Part shown: positions 1-13,307 of the stretch, one piece after another
Layout: each line of letters begins with the position of its first letter
Position numbering within the stretch: position 1 is the first letter of the stretch
Assembly (NCBI GenBank): GCA_040954595.2
Contig: CM082581.2
Location: forward strand, 4,526,001 to 4,590,000
Direction: 5' to 3'
Source: Balanoglossus misakiensis
Taxonomy: Eukaryota > Hemichordata
DNA: 64,000 nt
Position numbers and translations under genes: made by a program
Notes under the pieces: generated by a model
Seen by the model: the letters and a program-made list of their open reading frames with translations, nothing else
What the model was told of the DNA's origin: nothing
Database searches by the model: none

Positions 1-3000
1 GTTTCTCTTCTCGGAGACTATACCTTGCGTTTGACTGCCACCAACAATACTTTGACTTTCAGTGATTAATTTCGAAGTGCCAGAAAAATTAAGACCGGCA
101 AATTTTCACTCTGAGTCTAGTCGTCAGTCCCCATTCACGTCAAGAAATGTTCAATATCCAGCGAAAATGCCGAGGCGTAGACGGCTTGAAAAGGTCACAC
201 CAATTTGAAGATACTGTCTAGATGGACTGCTGATGGTGGTGACGGACACTACTTGCATCGGAAATTTTAGGCCTAAAGTATATGTTTACGTCAAATCGTG
301 ATCGTAAGCGTCTTCAAAGTTCAACATGACACGTGCGCACAGGCGATGCGTGCCGAGCAGATCAGAGTGGGTTTCCGATTCGACCAGATCCAAAGTAGTG
401 AGTGCTGATAAAAAATCTCACATTGTAACCGCACTAAATGCCATACCGATTGGACGCCACGGGTTTATCGCAGTATCGGATGCCAGCTAATTAAAGGGGC
501 TGATTCTAAGCTTTATCCGTGACGCTGAGTGCGTTCTGTTGCCATGTTCACCCCAGGTGAAATCCAACGTGAGGAAAACCGAGACAGAAGCCAAAAAGGT
601 TGACGTTGACCTTTAACACGGGATAAGCACAAAGATCTTAACGCTTATAAAGCTTCCGTCCCTCAAGAGCATTTTCTTCTTTGGAAATAGAATCAAGGGA
701 ACGGAGGCAGGGGCTTAAAGCTATTGCAAACTAAAACCGGAGCATTTGGCCTTTTTCATATTTGACATTTAATTCCTCTGCATTATGGCAGTGTCGTTCA
801 TGTCCCGGGCATGTAAATTAGATGACGTCAGCACTCTCCATAGAAACCGAAGCGAAGCATGGTCGAAAAAAGTAGGCGGGAGATGGTCATTGGTTAAATT
901 GAACCGTATATCTTCGACTTACATGTAAACGCATTACCAAGCACGTAAATGTTTTAATCCCATACAGTAATGGTGAGACTGCAGGTTCTCATGACTAATA
1001 TAATATATAGTATTATAGTGTTTCGAGCTGATAGTTTTACACATAAAGATATGATGGATTCTTACTTATCATTTTACATTAAATATACGCACATCATTAA
1101 TAAAGCGATTTTATAGGCATTTAGTTAGTTAATTATTTGTATATTCCAAGTAGTTTAAATGAAGCAAATCATGTCAGTTTCATTAACTATAATACTCATA
1201 GAATTATTATATTCTCACCAAGGGAAGTAGTTGATTATGCTACGTTGGGTACATGTACATGTGGTGTGTTTTTACTTTGATGAAAATAATTCCTTCTGCT
1301 CACTTGATATTCCGATATAATCATCAATTCATAATTCAAGAGATCAAACTTAAATGAATGTGGCATTCATTGACGTCGACAAGGCTGTTTGTGGAATTAT
1401 TCTACCAGAGGTCTCGTGGCTTGATTATGTAGACCACCGCAGGAAATGAGGATAGATGACAAACCCATTAAACTCCTTGTACATCATCACGGCGTTCTTA
1501 CATTGTTGTAGACATTTGACTGCGATGGCCTTTCACATTTAGGCCGACATTATTCCAATATCTCTTTGTCAGGAATACGTATCACATCGATGCATAATGG
1601 CGGAGTAATTGTCCGTTGAATTCCTACATCCTGTTTGTTCACATTTTTTTGTATTTTTATGGCAACGTGTTTTTTTTTTTCTTCAGAGTTTGATGACACA
1701 GAGATATCCGTAAAGATATTACATGTATTTCTTCACTCCGCTCTCTCTCTTCAAACCGTTTTTATTTTTACCCCAGCCTGCTTGCAACAATTTGGAAATT
1801 CGAGTTGGCCGTGTCTTTAGTGATGATGGCATTTCCAACATTCGTGGGGTTGTCGAGTCAATACCCCAAGTGTTTATGCAGAGGGTACAATAATACCCTA
1901 CTTCATGAGACAATTGAAAGCATCTCGTGATTATAGGCTGCGGAAATGACACGTTGCCGCCACCAATTAGATTGCGCCTATGCGAGGTGTACGTCCCCAT
2001 TTGTGCTATCCGTTGGTCATTAACAACGCAATCTTCGAAATGTGGCGATTTTAGATGGAAAAGTAACGCGACCACACGTGTGGCTAAATACACGCAATTT
2101 ACTCGATTGATTTTGAAAAGTTGAAGCTTAAATATCACCACTGGGGCCCTTCTGGCGAGAGCTAAACTCGTTAAAATGTACAGCGCCATCAGTTCTCGCA
2201 TCGATTGGAGTATGATTTCATCAGGGGATTTACACTGACGAAACCACATTTCTGTCTGGTATGACTTACACCCCCGAGAGAGACGACTGAACTAGAAACA
2301 GTTCATGATAAAACAAATGCATTGCGCTTGCAATTTTAGAGTCGCGTTTCTGCATTAGGGTCAACTGGAATGGCCGTGTGTGTACATGTAGATGTACATT
2401 GGCACCGATGATAGTTTTACTGGTTCATGTAGAAAATGTCACAGAATATTAATGAGGGTTCGGTGAAAATATTCTATTTTCAACAGCGTTGTACATGTAC
2501 TTTGAATGGGCTTACAGGAGCTTATTCATATTCCTCCTAAACGAACCTTTCGGATATGTGTTTGTCCGAAGCCCACGTGCAATATGTTGTAAATTTATTT
2601 TCAGAATGTTTTTTGACAGAATTTGAAGATGGATTGGTCTGTTAATGGCATCTGTACAATGAAATCATGGCCGGTACAAGAAGCAAAATACATAGTAAAG
2701 TATTGCCCGATCACAAAAATTTGAAATTTGACCTAAATTCATACCTTTTTGAACGCTTTAATTAGAAAATGTAATTATGGGTTCTTTTTAACCGAAAGAT
2801 TTGTATGCTTTATATGTTCTCCGATGATTATTTGGAATTTACAACCGTTTTTCATCAGTGTGGTGTATAAGCTGTGTACCGTGACATGCGGTAAATCTTA
2901 ACGATTGTATAGTAGCAACGACCCAAACTGGCTACTAATGAAGACACAAAAAACACATATATATGTATAACAAATCAATAGACATGACCTTTATTATTAA

Positions 3001-4860
3001 ACTTCCAGGGTTAATTAACTTTATTTGTAACAGCATTTTATGTTAATCCGAAAATTTACAAATCGGTAGCTCTCTACAGACTACCTTTGAGTTTGGCCAG
3101 CTCGGTTTGACTATCTGGCTGGACCTGTCAGCATGCAGTGAATATCTGACACGGTAGAGCTCATTAAAAACAAAACAGTGACAACCTTAAAGATAAAGTC
3201 AGGCAATTTTACAATCCATCAATTTTAAACCGAATATGACAGATTCTGACAATATCCCGACGGTTCATCTATATGATTCAAATGCATTTTGACAGCCACG
3301 TCATCCATCATTTAATTTCCAGCATAAATTATTGCCCTTTATCTGAAGACGCGGTGGGACTTATAACCCGACTAACGGTTGTTATTCTCCCGGTGGTTCA
3401 TCTCGTGCAATTCCATCAAACCCTCCAAATGATGTCTATGACCTCTGACCCTTCCCTGGTAGCACCGGTGTCTAGATGTGACGTTACATCATCTAGTTTT
3501 TTTTTTTTTTTCACGACTTGGCCCACGATTTTGATTTGCGCGGAGACGCAAATGCAACTTAATCCAACAAACCAAAAGGAGTAATGCGATGTGTCCTTTC
3601 ATTTACCAAAAACACTGAGGTTAGCTTGAGGCCAACTTGACTCAAAAGGGACTCAAATTATAGTAATCAAACTGGACAATAGATATGGATGGCATTTTAT
3701 TAAGATCTAAGTGATTTTCACGAAGCTCCTTTACTAGGGATTTAAGACGATTACTTTTTGCTATTAATAGGCACAAGCGTTGTATTCAAATCACTTGATC
3801 ATTTCCAGATATAAATAGCCACAAATAACACACGAGAAAATTAAATTTTAAACCTAACCACGATTTCCGCGAAAAAATACAAAGTTTGACTTGATGCGAT
3901 GCATGTGACAGCGCCCCCAACCTTCCAACAGCGAAAGTGTGCAAAAGTCGGAAACATATGGAGATGTGGATTTTCCATGGTAAAGCGCACACGCTTGTAT
4001 TGGCGTTAGGAGACGAGTTTAGAAAGAACACCTTATCAGTTAGAAGCAGGATCCTTACATTTCTGTTTGCCCATCTGAACAATCACATAGTACAGTTTGT
4101 GTCAGTCTGTAGCCAGTGGGTTGCAGTGGTTTTACGAACCACGGGTAAACTACGCACGAATAGCAAGTCTTGAATAATTGAAAACAAAATTAATGTCAAC
4201 CTTATAGATACCCATTTATTTCATATGACAATCGTTGAGGGAGCTTTCCAGACAGTGAAAATCGCGGTCGATCAATTGGCACAGATTTTTTGCAGGTATC
4301 ACTCAAATGACACGATTTTATAGTAAAGTGATGAAATTTCATAATTGGATAACCTTAGGCCCCAATTTGGAGCAAATTTATTTCGGCTACAGTCGTTGTT
4401 TTTCACGCATCCCGACATTTCTTCTATAAGCAAGATTCAATAAAGCATATACTTTTATTGGGCCTTATTACAAAATATAAAATAATAAAGGATTGCGACG
4501 GAGAGATCATTGGAACAGCAACATTATGACCCTCTGCCCAAGTTAGATTGAGAATAAGGCTATAGATTCATAAAATAATCAAGTCTGCCTTTACGCTTCA
4601 CTAGTTATTTCCTCGGATTCCGTAAATCGGCTTTGTTGTAATTGTATAAAATGCAACACCTGCGGCCCTGTGATTCCTCAGAAAGGGAATCAAGACGGAC
4701 TAACTACGGACAAACGTCGCGTAATCGCGTATTACTCCGCCATTTTGTTTTTACAATGCTCTACAACATAAATCAAATCGACAGCTTGTCGGAGATCTCC
4801 CAAAGACGTTTATTTATCTATCCAGTCACCCTTATTTTTACTTTGAAAAACATGTCGTTA
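1..4860. other. No supportable gene; AT-rich non-coding DNA
   Basis: I find no exon chain or recognisable domain on either strand. The longest open frame is 176 codons on the minus strand (1719-2249). It shows no recognisable motif and no convincing splice partners. A TGACGTCA cAMP-response-type palindrome lies near 823-830 in a locally GC-richer stretch (780-890), which could be regulatory, but nothing else supports a promoter call. Confidence 0.5.
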
Positions 4861-4865
4861 AATTA

Positions 4866-5275
4866 TTTGAGTGAGGGAGTGAGTGAGTGAGTTTGTGAGT
4901 GAGTTTGTGAGTGAGTGAGTGAGTGAGTGAGTGAGTGAGTTTGTGAGTGAGTGAGTGAGTGAGTGACTGAGTGAGTGAGTGAGTGAGTGAGTGAGTGAGT
5001 GAGTGAGTGAGTGAGTGAGTGAGTGAGTGAGTGAGTGACTGAGTGAGTGAGTGAGTGAGTGAGTGAGTGAGTGAGTTTGTGAGTGAGTGAGTGAGTGAGT
5101 GAGTGAGTGACTGAGTGAGTGAGTGAGTGAGTGAGTGAGTGAGTGAGTGAGTGACTGAGTGAGTGACTGAGTGAGTGAGTGAGTGAGTGAGTGAGTGAGT
5201 GAGTGAGTGAGTGAGTGAGTGAGTGAGTGAGTGAGTGAGTGAGTGAGCGAGCGAGCGAGTGAAGGAGCGAGTATA
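4866..5275. repeat. (TGAG)n tetranucleotide array, ~400 bp
   Basis: An almost pure GAGT/TGAG array runs about 400 bp. It is punctuated by recurrent variants (GTTTGTGAGT blocks and GACTGAGT blocks) and ends in GAGCGAGC units. The variants recur at intervals, which suggests expansion of higher-order units as well as slippage of the 4-mer. The open frames across it are artefacts of the repeat. Confidence 0.95.
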
Positions 5276-5294
5276 ACCTACCTACTTACTTTTT

Positions 5295-5296
<2 letters not shown>

Positions 5297-5327
<31 letters not shown>

Positions 5328-5357
5328 CGTCTGTCTGCCTCGCTGTCTGTGTCTGTT
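5297..5357. repeat. (CTGT)n microsatellite
   Basis: A short run of CTGT/GTCT units with a few substitutions starts 20 bp after the TGAG array. The two arrays have different strand composition: purine-rich, then pyrimidine-rich. Confidence 0.85.
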
Positions 5358-5359
5358 GC

Positions 5360-8300
5360 ATGGCGTTAACTCGGTTTATGGTATATGACTTGTGCTGACG
5401 CACAATAAGATCAATCAAACCATAAAATCAAATTCCGTACGGAAAGGGGACAGTTAACACCGGCAACTGCAGGCTGAGGTAATTTTGATAAACCAAAATA
5501 CATATCAAAATTGACAGGAGAAATTTAATTCTATTGAGGTAATTGGGTGTGGTTATTTCAACGTGAAAGGTGCACTGTCAGAATCCATGACTGACGCAAT
5601 TCCCTCGTTCTTTTGAAACCTGAAAATAGATCAAGATTTTGTAGTCGGTTTTTAACCGAAACATTCTCATCGGAAGTATAAAAATACCATAGCAAGATTG
5701 GGAGAGCGGTGATACTGCTGACGTAAGTACAACGACCATGCTGCACGTAACAAACTTCAACTTTCATTACAGCCGACTTTATCCTAATAGACATGCTAAT
5801 CATTTATGTCATTCATTATAGTAGCCAGGTGGTAGTCACACAAGTCAATCTCAGCAGATAAATCACATCGTGCCAGAGGAAAGAATCAAGTAGTCTTGAT
5901 ATTTTTTTCGCCAGTTAATGGGACACAATAATAACTGACACGTGTGGATTTTAGCAGATGACTGGTTAACAAATATTTTCATGGCGTTTGGGCCAGAATC
6001 AATAGGCGTACAAATCCAAAAAAGTCTTACTATAACAACAAATGAAAAGCACAACTCCCATATATGAAGTCTTTGTCTTCTATATAGACGATAAAAAGGT
6101 TTCTCAGTCATACTACAGGAGTGAAAGAATGTTCATTTAAGGCTGAATCAGATCGAGTGTATATACAGAAAAGTACTAATCTATGTTTGAAAGAAAAAAC
6201 ATGAAATAATGCAAGAATGGTAACTCACGGGGCTTTAATTGGAAGTTGAGATATGAGAGCACTGGTTTGTGTAACTTACGATGAAGTTTGGCGACATAAT
6301 CTTGGCTATAAAGTACATTGAATTGACTGGAGAGCAACATTTGCGGGGACTAAGAGGACACTGACGACATTAGAACTGATTTTAGCCCGCCTTTAGTTTA
6401 AGCTATCCTAAAGGGAGCAACGGTGTTTCATCCTAGAGCCGATAAAAGAGGCACAGTTTACGCGCAAATCGGATAATGCACTGTCATCTGCAACAAATGA
6501 GACACCCGCGGGAAATGTTTGACCTCTTTTAACTCCGACCCGCAGAGTGTTACACTTTGGCCGTTGCCTAAACTGGGGAATACTTGTACACAACTTGCAA
6601 AGATCATCTCGATTACAACCAATCGTAAAGATGAACACTGATAAAAGAAAAAAGTCGTTTCAACGTCGTCAGGGTTGGCTACATGCGAGAAAAACCACGC
6701 GACGTGGAAAATTGAACATAAAGTCAGGTGTTGTAATTTCAATTGGTACCGTTATCATTGGTTGATCATCTTATTGAAAACCAGTGACGTGTACTAAGAA
6801 GAGCTGGCGTTTTCATGAACACCTCTGGCAATCAACAACCAAACTTCACGTCGGAAAAAAATGTTTGAACTTTCACAATGTGAAACTTTGCCCATAAAAT
6901 AAACTGTGAGTTATAATCTGGAAAGATTGCATATTAAGACACCCGTCGAACTATAGCTCTTCTCGACTGCAAAAACTCATTTTATTATCACAGCTCTTTG
7001 TAGTATGAAACATTGTACAGTAATCCACGGGATTTCCACAGCGGACGGTAATCTCGTCGTTAATGTGTTGTTCTTAGAGAAATTTGTACATTGTATGAGT
7101 GCATTTTCTAGGTTCTCCAAGAGCTCGACGAGTGAAATTTTACTCTCTATATCAATCACCTGAAACGAAATTACCCATTCATTTTATTTTCACTAGGCCT
7201 GCCATAACGTTATTGAATTTTCCGACATGGTCGGAGGCATGGTGATGTATAGTGATGGACTCGCTATCGGTGGATGGTCAGTCCGAGGCCCAAGCAGCCC
7301 TCGATGCTGTGTCCTTGAGCAAGACTCATCATTGCTTCTCGCGGTTATTCAGAAGTGGTGGGTATACGCTTTCGATGATGGACGGAATAAAATAATCTGT
7401 TATGTACGTGGTAAAAAAAGAGAAACTTAAGATCCTTTGCATGCCATTGTACAATGTTAGTATAAAACAGAGAAATTTGACAATGTGTGTCGTAGTATGG
7501 CAAAGTAATATTAATTCCGAATAGAAACATTAACAATATTGACAAAGCTACCAGTTTCTTTGATTCAGAATCTTTGCGGACGATACAACTATATTAAGCA
7601 TTCATTGTATTTTGAGTAGTGCATTACATGTAGCTATGTTATTTTTTTTCTTTTCTCGACTCTTCCAAATGTTCATTTCAATAAATAAAATGTTACGGCT
7701 TTAATCTAATATGTCCACTTTATTTTCATTATTAAATTAATAAAATTAACCAATCAACTAATAGATTATCCCACTACATAGATTCCGTTGCATATTAGTC
7801 ATTTCAGGGGTTTTTATTATTATTCTGACGACTCATTAGTCATTGTCCAAACCCGGCGTTCTTGGGGCATGAAATAGGATTACTTCAGCAGAACTATTTC
7901 CATGGTCTTTTATGCATTGTATCATTATTATATTATATGACATCATGGTTAGATACATATACAGATGATATACAAACATAATGATGTATATGATAGAAGT
8001 TGAAGACAATGGGGAGCAAGCAAATTATGAATTTAGAGTATGATAATTTCATCAAAAGTGACGAAGCGCTGTTTAGTCACCAGATTTTGTACGAGATCGC
8101 CGACACTGGAAACACGAAAAAAGTTTATCTTAACATCATCATTACCGCCATACACGAGAAGAAATCATACCCTAAATCTAACCTTGACACTGTGTTCTTT
8201 GCGGAAGAAATGTCTCTCAGGTAAAGGGGATTTCAGAAAAGATGCTAAAGGAAGTCGAGTCTTGTGAATATAAGTAAAGATGCCTAATGAAGACAAGCGA

Positions 8301-11080
8301 TATCAACGCCATTAATGCAACCTTGTGTCAAAAATGACCCACAGAATTGGCCAACTTATCCTGAGGAAATATCGACTATTTTATCACCTTTATCTCAAAT
8401 GCAGTACTCAGCGCCGATCGACCTGAGCAATGGAAATTTAGAAGCAGCCAAACACTGTGCATTTCACTTCTTTGAACTTTTACGCAAATGTAAAGTTGTG
8501 TAAGATAGGGACAGACTGTAGATATTTTTTATCGGGGGACGTCGATTTAAGTGGCAGATACGGAGTTGATTGCCCAAGTGACATTTGCTATCACACATCC
8601 AAAGTAAGTTGAAGATTCTTGTCTGATAAATAGCCAAAGGCGTTGTTTGATTTTGATGTCACAGCCGCGTCTGCAAAAATGTGCAGTCTCGCCTTGGATT
8701 GCGTAAAATCGATAGTACACATGTATTCATTTATCTGCATGCTTGCCTTAAATGCAACTAACCCATTTAGATTTGCAAAAAAACGGTTGCAAAATCTGTT
8801 TGCTGTCTGTCTGATATCGTCGGGATCTGTCAGTACACTACTGATGTTTCAACTCCCCGTTCAACGACGTATTAGTTCTATTATTACCGGATATTATCAT
8901 TAGGACTTCCATAAACGCAATTGTTGTCGAGATAAAACAAGAACTTTTACTTTGCAAAGTGCCTTGCCTATATGTGATGTGTGATGGTATCTGTTTATTT
9001 ATTTATTTTTTATGATAAATGTTACACTTTGTTGAACCATTGTGCTCGCACACCTAGATACATGCATAGAAAACGTCGCTTTGAAGGTCGATTCCTTTCT
9101 GTATTTCTATGTTGGCGTGATCATACGTCGTTGAATATGATATTTGCTTGGAAAAAGAGGGTTCCTTGTACATGTGTGGGCAACTCTGCTTAAATTTTCA
9201 TGTGCAAACTATAGTGGTCAGTCAAAAGCACACCGTCCTGTTTCGTCTTGGTTTTCCAAACGATTCCTCACTCACTTTTATATATCAAATAATTGAATGG
9301 TGTGGAGAACGATAATTATTTTTTTTTCTGACGATCCGTGGCGCGTAGTGACTAACAACATCCTTTGAATTCCCTTGGGCTGAAATGTGTTGGGCGGTGG
9401 CATGGCTGTGAGCTACAGACACCCGGTGTTTGCAAACTCCGATGCATCGAATTACAGATCATCGCCTTGAAATGTGGCACATTTCAACCCAGCCAATTAT
9501 CAGCGTTGCTTATTCCATGTAGATTCACACGTCTTTTAGGGTACTTACTTTGCAGGGATTTGCTCTAAGCATCAGGGGGATTTGACACGAGTGTGACGCA
9601 CGAGATTCAATTGTCGGTGGTCTGAAGTGACGCGGTTAACGCCTGTATGATAACTGCGACGTACGTGTTCGCTGTTTCCTCCCCAAAGACGAACAAACGT
9701 CACTTGACTGACGCATTTTTGTAGCAATTCGGGAGAGACGTCGACTGCTGCGTTATTGTGCTCGCTATATACCATGTCATTCGGTATTCTGTTAATACTC
9801 ACTCGAATTTCCCAACCATTGGACTTGGCAAATGAAACCCTAAATATATGACGAACTTCATTTCACATTTCAATTTATTACAACATTTCACTACTTATAT
9901 TTATGTCGTTTATGTCAACTTCACGGTGCAGATAATGTCGCTGTGAAAATCTTGTGAGATTCTCGTGTATTTTATTCAAAATTCTAAAATGTCCTTTTTT
10001 TCGTAAATACCATTCCTTTTCCATAATCTTTGATTTGATAATTCGTTAACAATGAAAAAGACGCTGAAAGTCCATCTCCTACCTGTCCTTGAAAATGTGT
10101 GCAACAGCGTATGGAAAATTCCTGTTTTTAATAGCATTTTCTCGCATAGTTCTATATAGTGCAACCTAAAAACGGGTGTTAAGAAGTCCACCAAAGTTCA
10201 ACAAAATCACTCTGGACATATTTTCTCAAAACTGCAGGTATCTCAGATTTTTTTCTGACTTTATATTCGAATTGTATATACATGTATCGCAATTTAAACA
10301 AAGTAACGTATGACAAAAACAATCTGCAAAACATCAATGTCAGATTGTGAAAATAAAACTATTTTTCTTTAAAATTTAGGTCATTGATTCGCTGAAAGTA
10401 TTCACAAGTTTCATTTCTCTTAAAATGTCCATCGGTTAGGTTATACTTCTTCAAATGTTTTTTTTATAAATCCTTCCTTTTAAGATTAAAAACAAACACT
10501 TCCGGTATTAAAAATTGTGATGACTCGGGTATTCATAGAAAGCCTTGTCAAGACCTCAATTAAAGTAAAATACTTCACTTTTATATGTTTCAATGATACA
10601 AGATCAAATGTCTCCGTTGATGGTATAATAAAATTGCATTTATCATCAGCAATACTATTAACTCAGGTATGTCGTGCGAAAAAGAAATTGGTGATACAAA
10701 TATTCAGGCCGTTGAGTGGTAAGAACAAACAAGATTTTGAGTGTTTGGTAAACGTGCCGAGAAAGTGTTTTTCTAGTCATTTAAAGGTCTCATTAATAAG
10801 TCGCCTTCAATTTAATAGATTAATGTTTCCTTTCTGGCAAGTATGGCATTACTCGTGGTATATTTTTTGCGAAATCGTGGTCATGAACCATTGAAGAGGT
10901 CGAATCGATAAACGTTAATTTTACAAAAGAGCTCTTTTTAACATTTAATGGGCCGATTAAGTATGTCTCGATATTTACACGTGAGAAGGAGACGTTCGGT
11001 GCCCAGGCGGACCCTATAGGCGTACATAGAATAGTCACATGTACAATGCAGTTTTGTCACGTTTTTGCACATTGCGGTCC
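5360..11080. other. No supportable gene
   Basis: Scattered open frames under 130 codons occur on both strands (for example 10517-10894 plus and 9572-9802 minus). None shows a domain signature, codon bias or matched splice sites. I treat this as intergenic DNA, or as a far-upstream intron with no visible exon. Confidence 0.45.
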
Positions 11081-11103
11081 TTCTCCCCCTGACAACATAT
11101 CGA

Positions 11104-11903
11104 GGCGTCAAGACTATTTTCGCCATGTGTAAATTATCAGATATGCACTGAAACTGGGACTTGTCTTCAACGTCATACCATTACCAGTGAACAATAGGGG
11201 GGAAGGCGAATTGTACACAGGAGCGACACATTTTGTTTTATACCGTACCGTTATTAATATTTGAATTCCCTTTAAAGTAGAAAACTCTTCAAAAAAGAAT
11301 AAGTGCTGTGATAATTCCCGAAAGTATTTTTACTGGGAAAGCCACCTAGTTTATTATTCATAAGTAGTATATGACGTCCTAAAATCTTGATTCAGTGACT
11401 GGTGTCTGAGCTGACACACCCCCTTGATTCTATTCATCCTACAGCTGAGTCAGAACTTGGACCGATGACTGATTTACTGTCACAGGCACTGGGTCAGTAC
11501 TAGGTCATCAGAGATTAGTTCAATCAACTCTCTCGGAAACGTTGATAAGCTTTAAATGCATTGCGGTGAAACGCAATCCAATAAATTAATATTGTGTATC
11601 GATATCAAATAAATGTCTACTGGCTAGAGTTGATTTGCCTTCTGATGACCTTAGACCTTCGCCCCATGAGAAAATACCGGGCGTCAAGGCAGTTCTAGCC
11701 ATGCGTTAATTACCAATGCACTGAAACTGTGAACTTAAAAAGGGTGGCGAATTGTACACAGAGATAAGTTTAATCAACTATCTCAGAAACGTTGATAAAC
11801 TTTAATTGCATTGCGGTGAAATGCGATTCAATAAATTAATATTTTGATGTATGGATATCAATAAATGTCTACTAATACTGACTAGAGTTGATGTACCTTC
11901 TGA
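11104..11903. repeat. Diverged tandem segmental duplication (A-B / A'-B')
   Basis: Segment A (about 11104-11220) resembles A' (about 11680-11761), and segment B (11511-11645) resembles B' (11761-11903, offset 250). In the second copy A' and B' abut. In the first copy about 290 bp separate them, so either an insertion hit the first copy or a deletion the second. Both B copies contain the short palindrome ATTGCG...CGCAAT, diverged in B'. The element type is unknown. Confidence 0.75.
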
Positions 11904-13180
11904 AATATCAGTGTTCATATTACGAACATAATCGGCATTCAAAGCAGGATTAATATATTGTGTCGCGAGAGGGCGTAGTTCTAAATCTAGACACAAGCGA
12001 GAAGAGACATCATGGTTAGAATCATAGACAGTATATGTTAGAATCAATGTTTGATATAAACAGTTTAGTTAATGAAGGTTTCTAATTGTAAAGTTGTACA
12101 TGCATTAATGTTATCGCTTCATAGAAGAGCTGATCAGTGGTGATGATAGCATAGTCGTCCCGATGCAAACTCTACAATGGAACTATCAGTGATGACAGAG
12201 TAGCATAAATATAATTTCATCTTTTTTTGCCGACGAGTAAAGATACAAAAGTGTGTGACAAATGAACATAGATGGCGCACTTATTTTTTACTTGAGTCAC
12301 AGGCTTCTGAAAAGATGCTTAGTATTTTATTCTTGTAGGGTGGATAAAAACGACAAATCAGTAGCTTAGTCGATCTCCCGATTTCGCGTCATACGAGCGC
12401 TCACGCTACGTTCGGGCCTATACCCCACTTACTGTAGGGCCTACACATAAAGAGATTACAGGTAAAGGTAGGAAAGCCCTCACTGGTCACGTTTCTGAAA
12501 ACAACAAAATAAAGTGGTCGTTGGCATGTCCAGAGCCTCAAACTTCACACCAAGCATGCGCAATGCTCACAAAATCGATCAAAGCCGTCCTTTAACCTCG
12601 ACCCCCAAAATGCGGAAAAAAATCGCAAATTCAGTTGTATGGCCCTTTCACAGTAAACTCATTTCGCAGAACATTGGACAGATTTGAGCGTTTGTATCAT
12701 GGGTATGCATTATAATACATGTGTACTAGTAATATACATGTACTTCAAATATAAAAAATGTGTCGCATAGTATACCGTCATGTTGGCCTATATTTTTGTC
12801 TGTGCGTTGTTCACTGTCCGAAACACGTGACCACTCTCGGATTAAAATTAGCAGCAGAGTTACACGGGGCTTCTGGCATCAGACATTCGCCCGGTCTACC
12901 ACATTCAAATCCAGAAGAACAAGAACGGCGAAGATTCCGCGACCAAGCGACAAGTTGAGCCAGGCTACGCAAAGGCTACTAGTAGCAAACACTATCGGGT
13001 ATCTATACTCATGTACTTACTTGGCAAGAAAACAGAAGCTTTGCTTTATCTAATATCAGAGTATAAATGTTTAGTCGTTCTTTGGATACCATGACAATCT
13101 CTATCCAGGTCAAGTAGGTTAAGTACGGGGAAGTGTTTGAGATAACGATGGTGGTGACCAACACGATTTCCTCACTCATG
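11904..13180. other. Upstream region of the TIR receptor; no gene seen
   Basis: No exon is recognisable. A CATGCGCAG element resembling half of an NRF1-type site lies at 13187-13195, about 60 bp before the receptor signal-peptide ATG, so the core promoter may lie around 13.0-13.2 kb. No TATA box is evident. Confidence 0.35.
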
Positions 13181-13255
13181 TTCACACATGCGCAGTGGAA
13201 TCGGGGTACCTGTCAACGATCACATACACTCGCGGCGTGCGCTCCTTTCATCACA

Positions 13256-13307
13256 ATGTCGATAGTGACCGCTGCAGTTTTTACCTTGCTGTTCTTCGAC
13301 CATCTCG
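13256..13307 (+). CDS. TIR receptor exon 1: signal peptide
   Basis: Encodes MSIVTAAVFTLLFFDHL, a short hydrophobic leader. It ends CTC G|GTAAGT (phase 1), and exon 2 completes an alanine codon. Cleavage near Ala18-Arg-Ala20 is plausible. The reading frame stays open upstream to 13133, so the true start could be further 5'. Confidence 0.75.

Noticed and set aside
1719-2249. 176-codon minus-strand open frame
   Set aside because: Longest frame in the first 13 kb, but no recognisable domain, low-complexity-free but unbiased composition, and no splice or promoter support; chance frame is likely.
4642-4890. Open frame running into the TGAG array
   Set aside because: Starts from a TTG and is extended by the repeat; not coding.
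10517-10894. 125-codon plus-strand open frame
   Set aside because: No motif, AT-rich, not flanked by credible splice sites.
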